The position numbers and the translations under genes are program-made. Positions 45,857 through 58,026 of a stretch of DNA of 64,000 nt are shown here, piece by piece. Numbering within the stretch: position 1 is the stretch's first letter; every line of letters begins with the position of its first letter. Where the stretch lies: contig CM064432.1 in the NCBI GenBank assembly GCA_032690845.1, positions 62,494,071-62,558,070 on the forward strand, in the 5' to 3' direction. The DNA comes from Eleusine coracana subsp. coracana (lineage: Eukaryota > Streptophyta > Magnoliopsida > Poales > Poaceae). Under the pieces are notes generated by a model. The model saw nothing but the letters and a program-made list of their open reading frames with translations, was not told the DNA's origin and made no database searches.

Positions 45857-47453
45857 TAACGTTTAGCTTGGATGTATATCACCGTTGCTGCTGCAGGTAA
45901 CTTCTTTCTCTTTCCTCTTTCTTTATTATTTACATCAGACAAAAGATTACAATAGCTTGTCTGCATAACACCAGTGTGAAGGCCCTTACAACCCGCCACG
46001 ACACCATTTCCTTCAACAAGGGGATATGCATTATATAATTTGGAAAGGATAGGAGCAATTGCTTTGCCAGGGGCGCACCGTTCAATGACATTTGTTTCAT
46101 TGCTTTAGGAGCCGCGTTGTCAAAAATATCGGAGGTTATCAGATCTCTAAGACTATCATCGATCTGATTTGAGAAATATATTAAACCAACTTCAATCCTT
46201 TTACCAATTTACATCCTAAAAGATTTCACAAAATCTTTATTGCTTAGTTTTCAACTTTTCGGAATATAAGATTAAATAAGTCATGATTAGATAATGTGAT
46301 GTTACAGTATATATCTTTTAATGATGACTTAATTAAATTTAATAGATTCATCTTGTAAATTAGCATTCAACTATATAATTAGTTTTATAATTAGTTTATA
46401 TTTAATTATCATATTTAACGTTTAAAGAATTAATGTAAAAATTCTAAAATTTAGACCCTAAGAAACAAACACATGTACTTCATTTCCTTCCCTCATCCGT
46501 GAACGCACCTCCTTGCTGTCACCCGCGATGTTTTCCATTGGTTGCATCGCCGCCGTAGCCGCCCGCCGCCCCACCCCTTCTTTGGATGCTTGGTCAGAAC
46601 TCCTGCGCTAGGTGTCTCTCCCCGCCACCTCACGCACCGATGCAGACTTCTTCTCCTCGTCCCACCGCTGAATCTGAGCATGAACCAGCTGTGGTTGCTG
46701 GATTAACTCTCTGAGGTGGAGCCGAATGCATGGCATCGCTGCTACGCCATAAGATCGAGAGGCGGGAGATCTTTGACTGCTTGCACAAAGCCATCACCAC
46801 GAGCAGGCTTCAAATCGGTATTTTGAGTTGAGTTGAGGATTGTTGACTTTGGAAGAAATGGGTTGGGTTGAGGATTTAGTTGGCTTCAAATTGGTATTTT
46901 GCACGCGTTTTAGTACCATCATTTTTCTAATATCTTTTTAATACAATCGCTTGCACTAAGATTTTAGTAGACACGCAGATAAAAACAAATCACATAACAT
47001 GCCAAATTAAAACAATTGTTCTTTATTGGACTCTGCGATGAACACAAATCCAGCTAGCACTGAGCAATCTTGAGACAGAGCTTCAGCTTCAATGCTTGCA
47101 AGCAAGCAAACTGCAATTTGAGCCTTTTATTGAATCTCTTTGCATCACCAATCCATCTTCTTATCATTTTGGTGTTGGATCATTTGTCAGAGAAGTTACA
47201 AGCACATAAACATGATTACTAACCAAAAAATTCCATTCTAGGTCATAGATAATTTGCCTCAAGGAGAGAAGTAGTAAAGTGTTCGTGCTCCATTTTCTTT
47301 TGTGCTATATGTCAGAGGTCATAATCATCTACAAACAATTTTCAGACAAGCACGAGAGCAGCCTCCTGTCCAGCTTGAGGTCGGCCGACCCGACTTCTCG
47401 GATGAGTTACCGGCACTTGGCCAGAGCAGCCTCCTGTCCAGCTTCAGGCCAGC
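45857..47453. other. AT-rich intergenic region with a partial MITE-like element
   Basis: The stretch 46200-46465 (TAATTTAATAGATTCATCTTG...ATAATTAGTTTTATAATTAGT) resembles the interior of a common grass MITE but lacks clear ends. The remainder, 46480-47340, has no gene that I recognise. Near 47373-47470 the block around CCTCCTGTCCAGCTT is duplicated, next to the PPR fragment. Confidence 0.5.
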
Positions 47454-47753
47454 CTACTCGACTTCTTTGATGAGTTGCCGGCACTTGGCCAGCCTCCCTG
47501 CCGCCTCATACCCTTGGATTAGATCGTCATACATTTCAGCCGTCAGCACAAACCCATCCTCCGACAACCTGGCCTCATACCCTTCGATTAGATCGTCATA
47601 CATGTTAGCCGTCAGCACAAACCCATCCTCCTTCAACCTGGACAAGTACCGGAGCGCCCTTTCATGCTCGCTTAACGCGACACAAAGCTTGACGATGACC
47701 CGGTACGCTGGCAGGTCAAGGCGGCATTGTTGTGCCCTGCTATCAAATCCCAC
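47454..47753 (-). pseudogene. PPR protein gene fragment with an in-frame 69-bp duplication
   Basis: A minus-strand frame of 99 codons contains PPR-like helices: LPAYRVIVKLCVALSEHERA, then RALRYLSRLKEDGFVLTANMYDD, then AAGRLAKCRQLIKEVE. The style resembles THA8-like short PPR proteins, though that is from memory of the family. The unit RLxEDGFVLTAxMYDDLIxGYEA (23 residues, 69 bp) occurs twice in tandem at about 47504-47572 and 47573-47641. There is no N-terminal targeting region or full repeat array, and the sequence runs directly into segmental duplication copy B. A broken fragment is more likely than a working gene. Confidence 0.6.
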
Positions 47754-50155
47754 GAGGCACCCAAGGCGCCTCTTGTGTGTGACCTTCCCCTGTCCCTGCC
47801 TTTATCTTCATCATCATCCCTTACACAATGAGTAAAAAAATGCCTCCACTGCATCAAGTCTATAATAATAACATCAGTCATCTAAACCACCCTGGGTTTG
47901 GCCTGGAGGAAGTCAAAGGCTTGTCCTCTTGCTTCCGGAACATGCTCTTGAGCTAGCCAATTGAAGCACCTGCCTCGAGCCCTGTCTCCAAAGTTCTGAT
48001 CAAACATCAGGTTGGTGGGTGCCCTGGAATAATCCACCTTCTTCTCCTTTCTCTACCAAAACTTTTCCATCATCAGACTCAAAATGCCAATTCAGGAACA
48101 GACAAGTTAGGATGGTTGGGGATTGGTGATAGTTGGTGAGAGATGGAGTGAGGGAGGAGCTGCTCACTAACTCTCCGAGCCGAGGAGCCCAACTGTCACA
48201 GTCCTCCATCTCCTGTCTTTGTGAACATGGGTACCTATCAATAGATTTTGACATAGAGAGGTCCTCTGACAATCAAGTTCTAGCCCTACAAGGGTCTATT
48301 GATTGAGAATCGTCATACTTTAAATCTCAACCTCTATCCTAACTATCTCTCTATGGGGACCACACGTCAGTCTCTCCCTCTCCTTTTTCTCCCCCCCCCC
48401 CCTCTCTCTTTCCTCCCTCCCCAATCTCTTTCTTTCTTTTCTTCCTCTCCCTCGGCGCGAGGCCAAACCAAGCTCAACGCCGCCTGCCGCTTCCCTCCAC
48501 GCCTCCTCCACCTGCCAGCCCCCTCCGCCTCCTCCACCCGCCAGCCCACCGTTGCCGCCATGGGCGCACCCCCTCCGCTTCGCTCCTCTCCGGCGCCGAG
48601 GTCCACGCCGCCCTCTCCTCCGCTCCTCTTTGGCGTCGAGGTCTACTGCCCCTCCATCTCGACCCCACCGTCGGTTGCGCGGCTCGAGCCAGAGAAGTGG
48701 CGGCGCTCCCTTCCCGACGCCTCGCGCGCGCGCGTGCTCCCCCAAGCCGCAGAAGGGTGGCGGCGGCGTCGCTCTCCGCGTGCTCACCCAAGCCGCATAG
48801 GGGCGGCGGCGGCCTCGCTCTCTTTGTTCTCCTTTGTGCGCGCGCCCAGGCTAGGTCCTTTCTCAATTTGCGGCAGCGGCGGTGACCCACCTCGCCACTT
48901 TGCCTCTCCACGTCACCCCTCTCCCTCTCCACGCTGACCTGCCTCTCTCCCTCTCTCCGTCAAATCCGCCACGATGGGCCCTGCTGCGCCGAGCTCCACG
49001 CCCCTGCTCCTCCGGCCCCCGCTCCTCCATCAACACCCCTGCTCCGTCGAGGCGGAGCTCCGCACCCTCCTCCGGTGCGTGGTCGAGAAGGGGGTAGTTG
49101 GGAGGCGCGTGGGCTCTACGCCACATCAGCGGTTAACACTCCTCCGCTACTCCGCTTTATTTGGAGGAGGGAATCGCCATCTGCTTCTTTATCGGGCGTT
49201 TGCAGTACCCCGGTGCACTGCAATTTACGCTAAATCCATACTGCAGGATTTCATACTGTGAGCCGGTGCAAGCAGTCTTAAACTGACCGCACTCGTCGTA
49301 CTCCAAATTCATCCTCTAAAAGAAATATTTCGTTCTAGTCAGCAAGATTCTCTCCTCTATATCTAGTTTTCTCGTACCCATTCATACTCTATATTCATCC
49401 TCTATTTCCAACTAACACATTATATAATAATTTTTTCTCAACATTAACTTTCCTCTATTTTTTACTCTATTCTTTCTTCTATTCTACTATTATTTCCTCT
49501 GTTCCTGTAGGAACTGCAGTTGTACCATTTCTCAACAGTAACCTGAAGTTGCTTTTAGCGTAGTGGGCAGTATAGCGCGCGCCGGTGCAGCGTCGTTTCC
49601 TCTAAAGGAAATACTGGAGGACCACTTACAGTATGCCAGTGCACACAACCTTAGTGTGTGCCAAATGGCAGTGTATATGCCAGTGCTACTTTTGCTTGGA
49701 TTTATACTGAACTCAGATTGTTTCATTCCTTTGCAAGGAGTGTACGGACCAATGCAAGAGGGAGATCGCCACATACACATGTGAGATTATCCTTGTCTTT
49801 GGAGTATTCAGTTTCGTCGCGCTAAATCTGCTCAAGCCATAGATAGGTGCCGCAGGGGCGGCGGAATCCAGGGTTGCGCCTACCGGCGGGATTGATTATA
49901 GAGGCTTAATTTATGTCTCATAACTAGTCTTAGTTGATCCATGTTGAACTTTCTGGCTCGGATGTGTCGCCAACACACCATGTGAGATGATCGGATCAGC
50001 CGGTCTTGGCGTGGAACTGATGCAGTTACGCTTGCTTTGTGTGAGTCTTGTTTGTGAAAGATTTTGCCGAGTCTTATCTGGCACAAACACGCCTGATCAA
50101 GAGGTGTGTGCTGCTCTCTGTTGGCTGCTAAGGCTTCTGATTCTCTCCAACCCCT
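47745..50155. repeat. Segmental duplication, copy B (interrupted)
   Basis: Blocks 47745-48060, 48085-48309 and 49655-50155 match copy A at 41380-44830 in order and orientation, roughly 85-95% by eye. A GC-rich block at 48310-49654 interrupts copy B where copy A has only about 80 bp, so it is probably an insertion. Shared sequence includes GGATTTATACTGAACTCAGA and GCTGCTCTCTGTTGGCTGC. Confidence 0.8.
48310..49654. other. GC-rich block with C/T-rich left edge inside copy B
   Basis: It begins with pyrimidine-rich sequence including a C run near 48391-48400, followed by about 700 bp of very GC-rich sequence with overlapping frames on both strands of low-complexity Arg/Pro/Ser/Ala composition. 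None shows a domain, so I do not call a gene. The right third (49165-49654) has possible inverted ends (CCGGTGCACTGC and, reversed, GTGCACTGGCATACTG), suggestive of a MITE. The origin of the whole block is unknown. Confidence 0.45.
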
Positions 50156-50737
50156 TCTCCGTTCAAGGAGCTTAGTCACTGCACGCTGTCATGCGTGAGA
50201 CATGAAAAATTCTTCCTCATGACAGCGCTATTCTATTTTTAAACCAGATGTGTTTATTCTGCAATACAGAAGGATCTAAAATAAAAGGTGCTCAGAAGGG
50301 TGACGACGGAGCAAAGCCACGTGCTCTCAACTTCATTATTTCAAGTCAAAGATGAGATTTTCGTCGTCTCACCCTAAATAACATGTTCTGTTCAATTTTG
50401 AGCTCAATATGTCGTGAGAAAGAGTATCACAAGCCAAACATACCATTTTTGTAGTCCAGATGAACTGAACTTTACTCAGTGAATGTAAAATAACTCCCAA
50501 GTTAAGGGCGTGTTTGGTTACGCTGGAGCTTTTAAAGCTTTTGACATTTACAAGGATTGTTGAGTCCATAAAAAATAAGAGTTCTTCATTACTACAGCTC
50601 CCTACTATCACGCATGCATAAAACATGAGAAGCCCAAGTACAAGATATATTGATAGATCTGAGGTTGAAATGACTTGAAAGCTTGAACTGGTGGATCACA
50701 CAAGCATAAAATGGTGAAAGCTTGAACTTGAAATGCC
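50156..50737. other. Spacer left of the R-SNARE gene
   Basis: This holds the 3' flank of the minus-strand SNARE gene. GGGCGTGTTTGGTTACG near 50508 resembles one end of a Tourist-like MITE, but I did not find its partner. No gene was recognised. Confidence 0.45.
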
Positions 50738-52719
50738 CTAACATTTGAAGCCCCCACAGATCATCAACCAAAGGATAAGAATCAGTGCCGCGATACCCCC
50801 GCCAACCATCAACTTAAACCTCAAATTTTGAAGCCACATCTTTCTCCTGAGCTCTCGGCCATGCCTGTGAAAGCTGTCAGCCTAAAGCAGACATAACAGC
50901 ACATTTGTTAGTGAAAGTTACCTTGTTCTTGTTTTCATACAAACACAACCCAAATTTTCCACACAAGTTCCCAAAAAACATTGAAAGATGCATACATACC
51001 TGTGATTGCAAGGTTTCTGTCTTGCCCACCAGAAGCTCAATCTTCTCACCACGATCCAATATCTGACCAAAAGCATAGTGAAGCAAGAGCCAAGAGTACA
51101 TAAAGAACGACCATAAAAATGCATAAAGGAGAGTTTATAGATAGACAGGGAAATGTGGCTATAATTCACAATCCTTGATCTTTTTTTTTTTTTGACTCGC
51201 ACAATCCTTGATCTCTTGCTAACACTAAGTGCATTCGACACAAGAGATGGTTTACTCATCACCAAAGCCTTTAGCTTCGGACCATATCCAGAGACTATTA
51301 AATAGAGGCTCATAAACAGAAATCTATGTGTAAAGTAAAAAAAGATACAGAGCTGTGCTTACTGTGCATGATGCTTTGATCTACTTCCAAATGCTAATTG
51401 TGTGAAACATCAGAGACAAATTGCTAAATCACTATGGTATACAGCTATACCCCAGTTAAATTGCAATAGTGGCAGGTTGAAGGTTAATCAGGTATAATGC
51501 AGGTACCATTAAAAGACATATTGCCAAGATAAAACAATGAATAGGTCGCACCAATGATTTGTCAACACAACGACAATGTTGTACAGTACCTTGGTTTGAT
51601 ATAGGACACGATTCAGATATGTGTCATTGACTAGATGATTGTGAACTGCTTCTGAATGTATTTAGTTTTGTTATGAATCGGCACTCCAACAGTACTGCAC
51701 TGCAATCTAGCCAAACATCTTTGGAAAGAAAATTGTTTACACCACACAGGCTGCTCAAACACAAAAACAGGAAGCTAACGCAACTAGTTTCTAAATGGTA
51801 TTCATGACACTGCCAATAAAACTTTTCAGGTAAAAAACATGCTTTCGGCTCTAAAAGATTGTGTTTAAGGAAATTGTATGTGTATAAGATTACAGAGTTT
51901 CAAAGCTCCACGACCACTAGTATGTGCAACTCTACTTGTTTGACTGACAAAATGTATGTGGCACTGTAGATAGTAACAAGAAAACTGTGTGTACCTTCTC
52001 GATGTTGTCCATCATAATCCCTTTGACCTCTGACAGGTGTGCTTTCACCTTGGAAATCTTGTTAATTTCTTCCGGATGATTAACACAATACTGCATATGA
52101 TCCTTCAACCTCGGCCTGCACAAGGGATTAAGGGAACATAACACACATCACACACACACTCTTCTTCCAAATGGTAACAACAGAACACAAATATCAGTCC
52201 CAATTGGCATTATGATTTTTCATACCCAAACTCCCGATCGAGGTTGTAGGCGATGCTGAACCGATCCTCGAACAGAAAGTCGTCCTCATCAGCATCGTCG
52301 GCAAGCGGGTGCTGGCCCTCCTCGTCGATGCTGGACCCATACCGCTGCATGAAATCCTCCTTGACCCTCTCCAGGAACACGAAGGGCACGCTCCTCCCTG
52401 CGGCCTCATCCGCGACCACCAGGAACACTGAATGCGAATTCCAATGGTCAACTCACGGTTATGCAACATGATAGAACAGAGAGCAGCAGAGACAGAGGAT
52501 TAGGGGGGAAAAGACGGAGGTACCGAAGCCGCGGTCGACGAGGAAGTTGAAGGTGTGGCCGTCGCAGGAATAGGTGGATCTGGTGCTGTTGGGAGGAAGC
52601 TTCTGGAGGCACTGAACGGCGACGGTGCTGAAGTTGCCGGTGAAGGCGGTGTGCTCCGCAAGCACGACGGAGCCCTTGGCCACGAAGCTGTATATCAGCG
52701 CCTGCTTGCTGCTGCTCAT
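50738..52719 (-). CDS. VAMP72: R-SNARE, VAMP72-type vesicle-associated membrane protein, 5 exons
   Basis: A vesicle SNARE of the longin type for secretory or endosomal fusion. Exons 5' to 3': 52524-52719, 52226-52427, 51995-52115, 51000-51062, 50738-50881; frame intact, 241 aa. The N-terminal longin domain (KQALIYSFVAKGSVVLAEHT to FLERVKEDF) is followed by an acidic insert (ADDADEDDFLFED), slightly longer than in most VAMP72 proteins. The SNARE motif contains the zero-layer Arg in ILDRGEKIELLVGKTE. The C-terminal anchor is GGGIAALILILWLMI, ending CGGFKC. The acidic loop inside the longin region recalls the VAMP727 subtype, which has an extended acidic insertion, so an endosomal/vacuolar role is possible. 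Subtype assignment needs an alignment. Confidence 0.93.
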
Positions 52720-55149
52720 GGCGCCCGGATTGATTAATCACCACCGCTACCTCAAACCCTAGTTTACAAGTAATCGACGAATCATCATCGCGCGAATTCA
52801 CCGATAGAAAAAGGAATTGGATTGAGAGCGCGGGTTCGATCCGATCTCGGGATGGAGAGAGGTCAAACCGGGCGGGAGACGGGAGGAGGAAGGGAGAGGC
52901 CGAACCGGACCTTCGTGAAGCGCTCGCTTGCTTGCTTCGTCTTCCCTTCCCGCGGGAGACGCTGATCGAAACTGCTTGCTGTGTTCGTGGGGATTATTAA
53001 TCGCTGCCTTTTTTTCCCCCTCTGTTTTGTTTTGTGAAGAAAAAAAGGGTGCGGATTAAGATTAATCTCGGCGCTGCCTTCGTTGCGAGTTAACCTCGCT
53101 TTAATAAAATTACATATTTGCCCCTTGCTACGTGGATACGGTCGCAGCCTTTTTTTTTCTCTCTCAATTTGGCCTGCAGGTGGGCCCTCTGATCGTGAGC
53201 GACGAACTCACTCCCCTTCTCCACTGAAACCCGCTTGCTCCCGTCTCACAATAATATATATAATTTTCTTGTCTTGTCACATAATTTTAACGTCCGTGTT
53301 CATTCAAATTTAAATTGGTTCAAACATGCAGCATGTATTGTCCTTTCTACTCATTCGCTCACTGAGAGCTGAGCTTCTAAAACTGTTGTCTTGTTCAATT
53401 AGAAAATTCAAGTGGGGATTTCAACCTTTCATCGTAGTTTTCTAAAAAAAAAATCATTTTTTAAAACATCGCACCTTCGACAGATCCAAACATACGGCGT
53501 CATCATCAATTTTCCCATGCACCATACATTTCGTAATAGGTAATAAACTAATAAACTTAACAAGTAAGCAAAAAATTTCATTATTTTCTATTTTATTACC
53601 ACAACTATAGGTTATATAAAAAGACAAAGGATTGTTGCATTCAGCAATTTTGACTTTTAACGGTATTGCTTTTAACTCTCTATTTCCCCTGAAAATATAT
53701 AGCTTTTAACTGTGTAACAACATCTCGAAACAGGTAACATGTCTCATCTCAAATGAGAGTTGTAAATTGTATCTCGAATTACAAAATCAGGGTAACCCGA
53801 GTCCCTGAACTATTAGGTCCGTTACGATTTTCCTCTGACGGTATTTTGAGCGATTTTAACTGACTCGACATGGTGGACCCACCTATCAACACTTCTCCTT
53901 TTTCTTTCTTTACCAAATTTTGGAACCACCAATTGCATCAACTTGAGGGCTTCCATGGCACTTGCAGCAGCAGGACTCTGAACCCGCCGTGTTGTCACTT
54001 GCAGCAGTAACTTTGGTCTTACCTTTGCCATTGCGCTTATACTGGTAGATAATATTATACATCCCAATTGTTGCAAAAACAAAAAAAACCAACAAAAGAA
54101 TTCTAAAAAAGAACCTGAATTCAGTGTCGTCCCTACAAAACACACAAAAAAATATAATGAAAACAAAATTCAACTTAGGCTGTTTCACAAATACAAAAGG
54201 AAACAAATAGGCGGACCAAATTCAATTTTAACTAAATCTTCATGTTATCCGACTCGATTTCCCAGTTTTTAGAAGGTATAAACATAACGGCTTTTCATGG
54301 CTTAGTTTCTAAAAGGTGAAACGGCTTTCTTTGTAATATACACCCAAAACAACCAACAGCATATTACAACACTCATATTATTCCAAATAATTTCTTGCCA
54401 AGCGAATTTTAATTTGCTTTCTTCACAGGACGTGATGCATGTTATCCAACTTGATTATTGCCTGGTTTATAAAAAGGTATACAAAAATTTATTTTTTGTA
54501 ATATAGGCCAAAAGAAAATTGACAGCATGCAACAGTTATATTATTCCAAATAATTTCTTGCCAGGCCAAATAAACTTTGCTTTTTCTTCACGGTACGCGA
54601 TTCATGCCTTCTAATAATATCGACTCCAGTTACTTTTGTATAACGTTCAAAAGTGGCAACCAATTGCTTCTGTATGACACTGCTGCTATAAGACATCAAG
54701 GATTAAGCTAATCCGGTCCAGATGTCCCAATGATATCCAAAACAGCCAGGAGAGAATATGCTGAAAATGACAGAGCTATGAAGCTAATCTTGTTTGTATT
54801 TTCCAACAAGATTAATATGAATCAGCCATTAAATCTTCGACATAAGCAGCAAGATGAAGTGGCTAAAAAATTTGCTTTCAGCAATGTGCTGGATCATTCC
54901 TTTCAAATTATATGCTTAATGTGAATCTTTCATGAGTCTTAGATAATGCATTCAGGAATGTAGATGAATAAGGTTAACGAAATAATTCTAACAAAGCAAG
55001 AGGAGCTGAGCAACTTTGATGATTAATTGAAACAAGATCTAGAGCATTTTAACTAATATACCAAACACATGAAGTAGCAAGCGACGACATCCATTAAGCA
55101 ATTATTTTACCGGAATGAACACAATGGCGCCAAATAGTAATCAAGAGAC
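52720..55149. other. Intergenic region upstream of the R-SNARE gene
   Basis: The promoter and leader side of the SNARE gene comes first. The stretch 53770-53900 (AATTACAAAATCAGGGTAACCCGAGTCCCTGAACTAT...GACATGGTGGACCCACCTATC) resembles one arm of the long-TIR foldback at 19293-20111 and may be a decayed relative. The remainder is AT-rich, with short frames and no recognised gene. Confidence 0.45.
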
Positions 55150-56014
55150 TTACTTGTCCATCTTAGCCTTCCAAATCTTGTGATCAGCCTCGAGAGCATC
55201 CTTTAGGGGTTGTACTTTAGCTTTGACAGCTGCAAATTTGTCGATGATAGCTGCCTTTTCTGCTTCATATTCAGGTTCACTTAAAGTTGCCTTCTTGGCT
55301 TCCAATTCGGCTAGGCAAGCAGCTCTGTTAGCTTCCCAAGCGGGACAACTGGAATGAGAAAATGCCGCTTTGGCAGTAGTAACTGAGAGTGTGTCAGTTG
55401 TTGGCCTGCTAGTTGTACCGCCAGTAATAAACAATGTGTTGTAGCACCTTGGACTTGGAGCCTGCATCGAGCATGAACAGAAGTCAGAATCATAACGTGA
55501 GCTTGCAGTTATCTATTTAACAAAGCGAGGAAACACAGTCAGTAGTGTACTGAACTACAGAAAACAGAGAAATTTAATTAAGAGAAAAACCCATAGATTT
55601 GCAGAGATAGGTATAAGGCACAGTAACAGCCTGCAGCATACATAAGGCAAATAACTTTTATTAGTTGCTACTACCGCTTATGTTGCAATGAATTCAACGG
55701 ATAATAATGTTGACCACGGTGCACGAAATAAAAAAGGAAAAACTATTGAGCGCTCCAATGCTAGGAGAAATTTCGTTATTTTCTTGTTCAGAGAGAGAGA
55801 GAGAGAGAGAGTGAGAGAGAGAGAGAGAGAGGAGAAATTTCAGCAACGAACAATAGCGTGAGATAGAATCAAATAGAGTGATGGATGAATCTATAGGTAC
55901 CAAGACATGGCGGTGGCGGGTGAGCGGCGCGACATAAAAAGCAGATGCACGAGCGCCGCCGAGGAGCCCAGACATCCGGGAGGAGAGCTTCTGGTACAAG
56001 AATCGCCCAGCCAT
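55150..56014 (-). CDS. Small, probably mitochondrial, charged protein of unknown function, 2 exons
   Basis: Exons 55901-56014 and 55150-55461 (5' to 3') join at a GT-AG intron in frame, giving 141 aa. The N-terminus MAGRFLYQKLSSRMSGLLGG is basic and Ser-rich without acids, as in mitochondrial presequences. The second half is strongly charged and helix-prone (AELEAKKATLSEPEYEAEKA, then KAKVQPLKDALEADHKIWKA), ending KMDK. No transmembrane segment or catalytic motif is visible. I do not recognise the family; it could be a matrix-side accessory or assembly protein. The Met at 56014 starts directly with the presequence-like stretch. The intron contains a (GA)n microsatellite close to its donor. 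The TA/GC-mixed leader continues upstream in frame, so a longer product cannot be excluded. Confidence 0.66.
55791..55831. repeat. (GA)n microsatellite in the intron of the 55.1-56.0 kb gene
   Basis: About 20 GA units with one interruption (GAGTGAGA), 70 bp inside the intron from its donor. It is probably polymorphic in length. Confidence 0.9.
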
Positions 56015-58026
56015 ATCTCTGATCTCGAACGAACTTGAAAACAATACCAAATTTTCAGCAGATTGATATAGGATTTTGCATGCTAAAAGAAGTAGAAAAC
56101 CCCTAATCGGACACACAGTGATCTGGGATCCGGAGGGGAAAGTGGTGGGCCGAGTCGATGGAATGTGGCCTTCTACTTGGGCTTAGTTAGTCCTAATGGA
56201 CTATTTTATTTTGTTGTTTTCAAGTATGCCACATAAGTAATATATCCTAAATTTGATGGATAAAATAGATCATACAATGCAAGACACAAGTGTATTGAAA
56301 ACAATGTAGACATAGTTTCATCTAGATGAAACTGGTTCCATCTCCTTCTTCATAGTCTTAGGAAACGACTTACAAGCCCACAACGATTTCAATGGTTCCT
56401 GTTCCCGTAGAAGTCGATCCCAGGCCACAGGGGACGAAGGGTCCTTTTTCTTTTCTTGGTCATGGTGAAGCTGGAGAAGCGACACTGGCCATAAGCCAAG
56501 ATAAGACAGCGTGATGTGATTATCGCCTAGCTAACGAAGCAGCAATTTCCAATACACACTTGGACAAATAAATACATAAAAACAACAGGAGCATGATTGT
56601 AGACATTGAGAAAGCAAGTACTGCAGCCGGTACACTGATACACTAAGCACCTAAATAGTTGAATCAGCACTGCCCATAATTGCCAGGATGCTTGGACCAA
56701 ATTGTCAGAAATTCCTAATTATGCAGCAGGTAGTACAGACAATAGGTTAAGTAAATTTCATTCCAGCTACATGAATCTCCAAATCTTACAGCATAGAATA
56801 TGTGTTAATTTCGAATAGGTGCTTCCACCAACAGCAGCTGTGGATCTAAGATTAGGGTAGGGGGGAGGGGGGGGGGGGGGGGGGGGAGGGGACACTAACA
56901 AGCGCAATCAAGCTGCGGCATCCCGGGCGACAAATTAGAGCGCTGATGCTCAAACGAAAAGCCAAAGGCCGCGTGGCGAAAGGGTAACATGTACAGGCAT
57001 CAAGTTCGATCCGCGCGCATGATCGGAGAATCAGTAGTTCGCACACACGGGCACGGAGACGGAGACAAAGCCGAGAGGGAGAGGCTGGGATTGAGGGTAC
57101 TCACAGAGGCAAGCGAAGAGGACGGCGAAGGGCTTGATCTCAGCCGCCGCGCTCGCCTCCGCAGCCATCCCCTCGGCTGCCGCCGCCGCATCGAATCGGA
57201 GGCGCGAGTCGAGACCCGGGTGCGCAGCACTGACGCTAGTTCTTCCCGCCTCCTCCTTGGTCACGCGTGCGCGGGTGCTGAAGAATGGAGCAGATGGCGC
57301 GAAACGAGGAGCGGTAACCCTACTCTTCCCGCCTGCGCAGGCCTCGATTCCCGCCTGCACGCACAGCACCTCCCGCCAGCCGCCATGAGCTCGCGCTCGC
57401 ACCGCCCGAGCCAGGCTCTGGGGAAACGGAGAAAATATCCGCACCCCGGGAGCCAGGCTGCGGGGGGTTACTTGCATCGCTCGGGCCAGGCCCAATAACG
57501 CGCCCAGGTAACCAAACAATGGCCAGGCTGCATCTGGCGGGCCTGGTTCGCCCATAAACAGGTAACCAATCACACCCCTATGAACTGGTGAGGTTCCACC
57601 TCGAGCTCCTGCGGCAGCACCACATCTGGTCGCGATTCGAGACCCGGTGACAGGCCATCCGCCTCATACCGTCATACGTCAGGCCGGACATAGACTGAGA
57701 TTACAAGACTATTATATATCCTTGTAACACATTTACAGCATTTTAGCACTGATAACGGACTACATTCCTTAGTGTGGTAACTCGATTTCTTTTGTTAGTG
57801 TGGTAACTCGATTTCTTTTGTTCTCTCCTTTCCTCCTCAGCACAAAGGATGTACATGCGCTGCAAGTCCGACCAATAACAAGCCCATCTACTTGGACAGA
57901 CAGACAAACAGCAAGGTAATAATAAGCCTTTGTCCATTGAGTTTACGCTACACCATCAAGAAAAAATAGGATCCTTGTATATGAAATATGGCACCAGGAT
58001 ACAGTCATACAGGCACATAACAATTA
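56015..58026. other. Intergenic region with a G20 tract and a possible lone first exon
   Basis: The left part is the promoter of the minus-strand gene at 55150-56014 followed by AT-rich sequence without genes. A G20 tract with flanking G-rich sequence lies at 56867-56886. At 57108-57168 on minus, an ATG opens MAAEASAAAEIKPFAVLFACL and runs into a perfect donor (CT|GTGAGTACC), which looks like a first exon, but no downstream exon was found. From 57200 to 57660 the sequence is GC-rich with no domain. Confidence 0.45.

Noticed and set aside
48299..48937. 212-codon open frame on plus in the GC-rich block
   Set aside because: It is low-complexity Pro/Ser/Arg, overlaps equally long frames on the opposite strand, and shows no domain or splice context. 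High GC alone explains the lack of stops.
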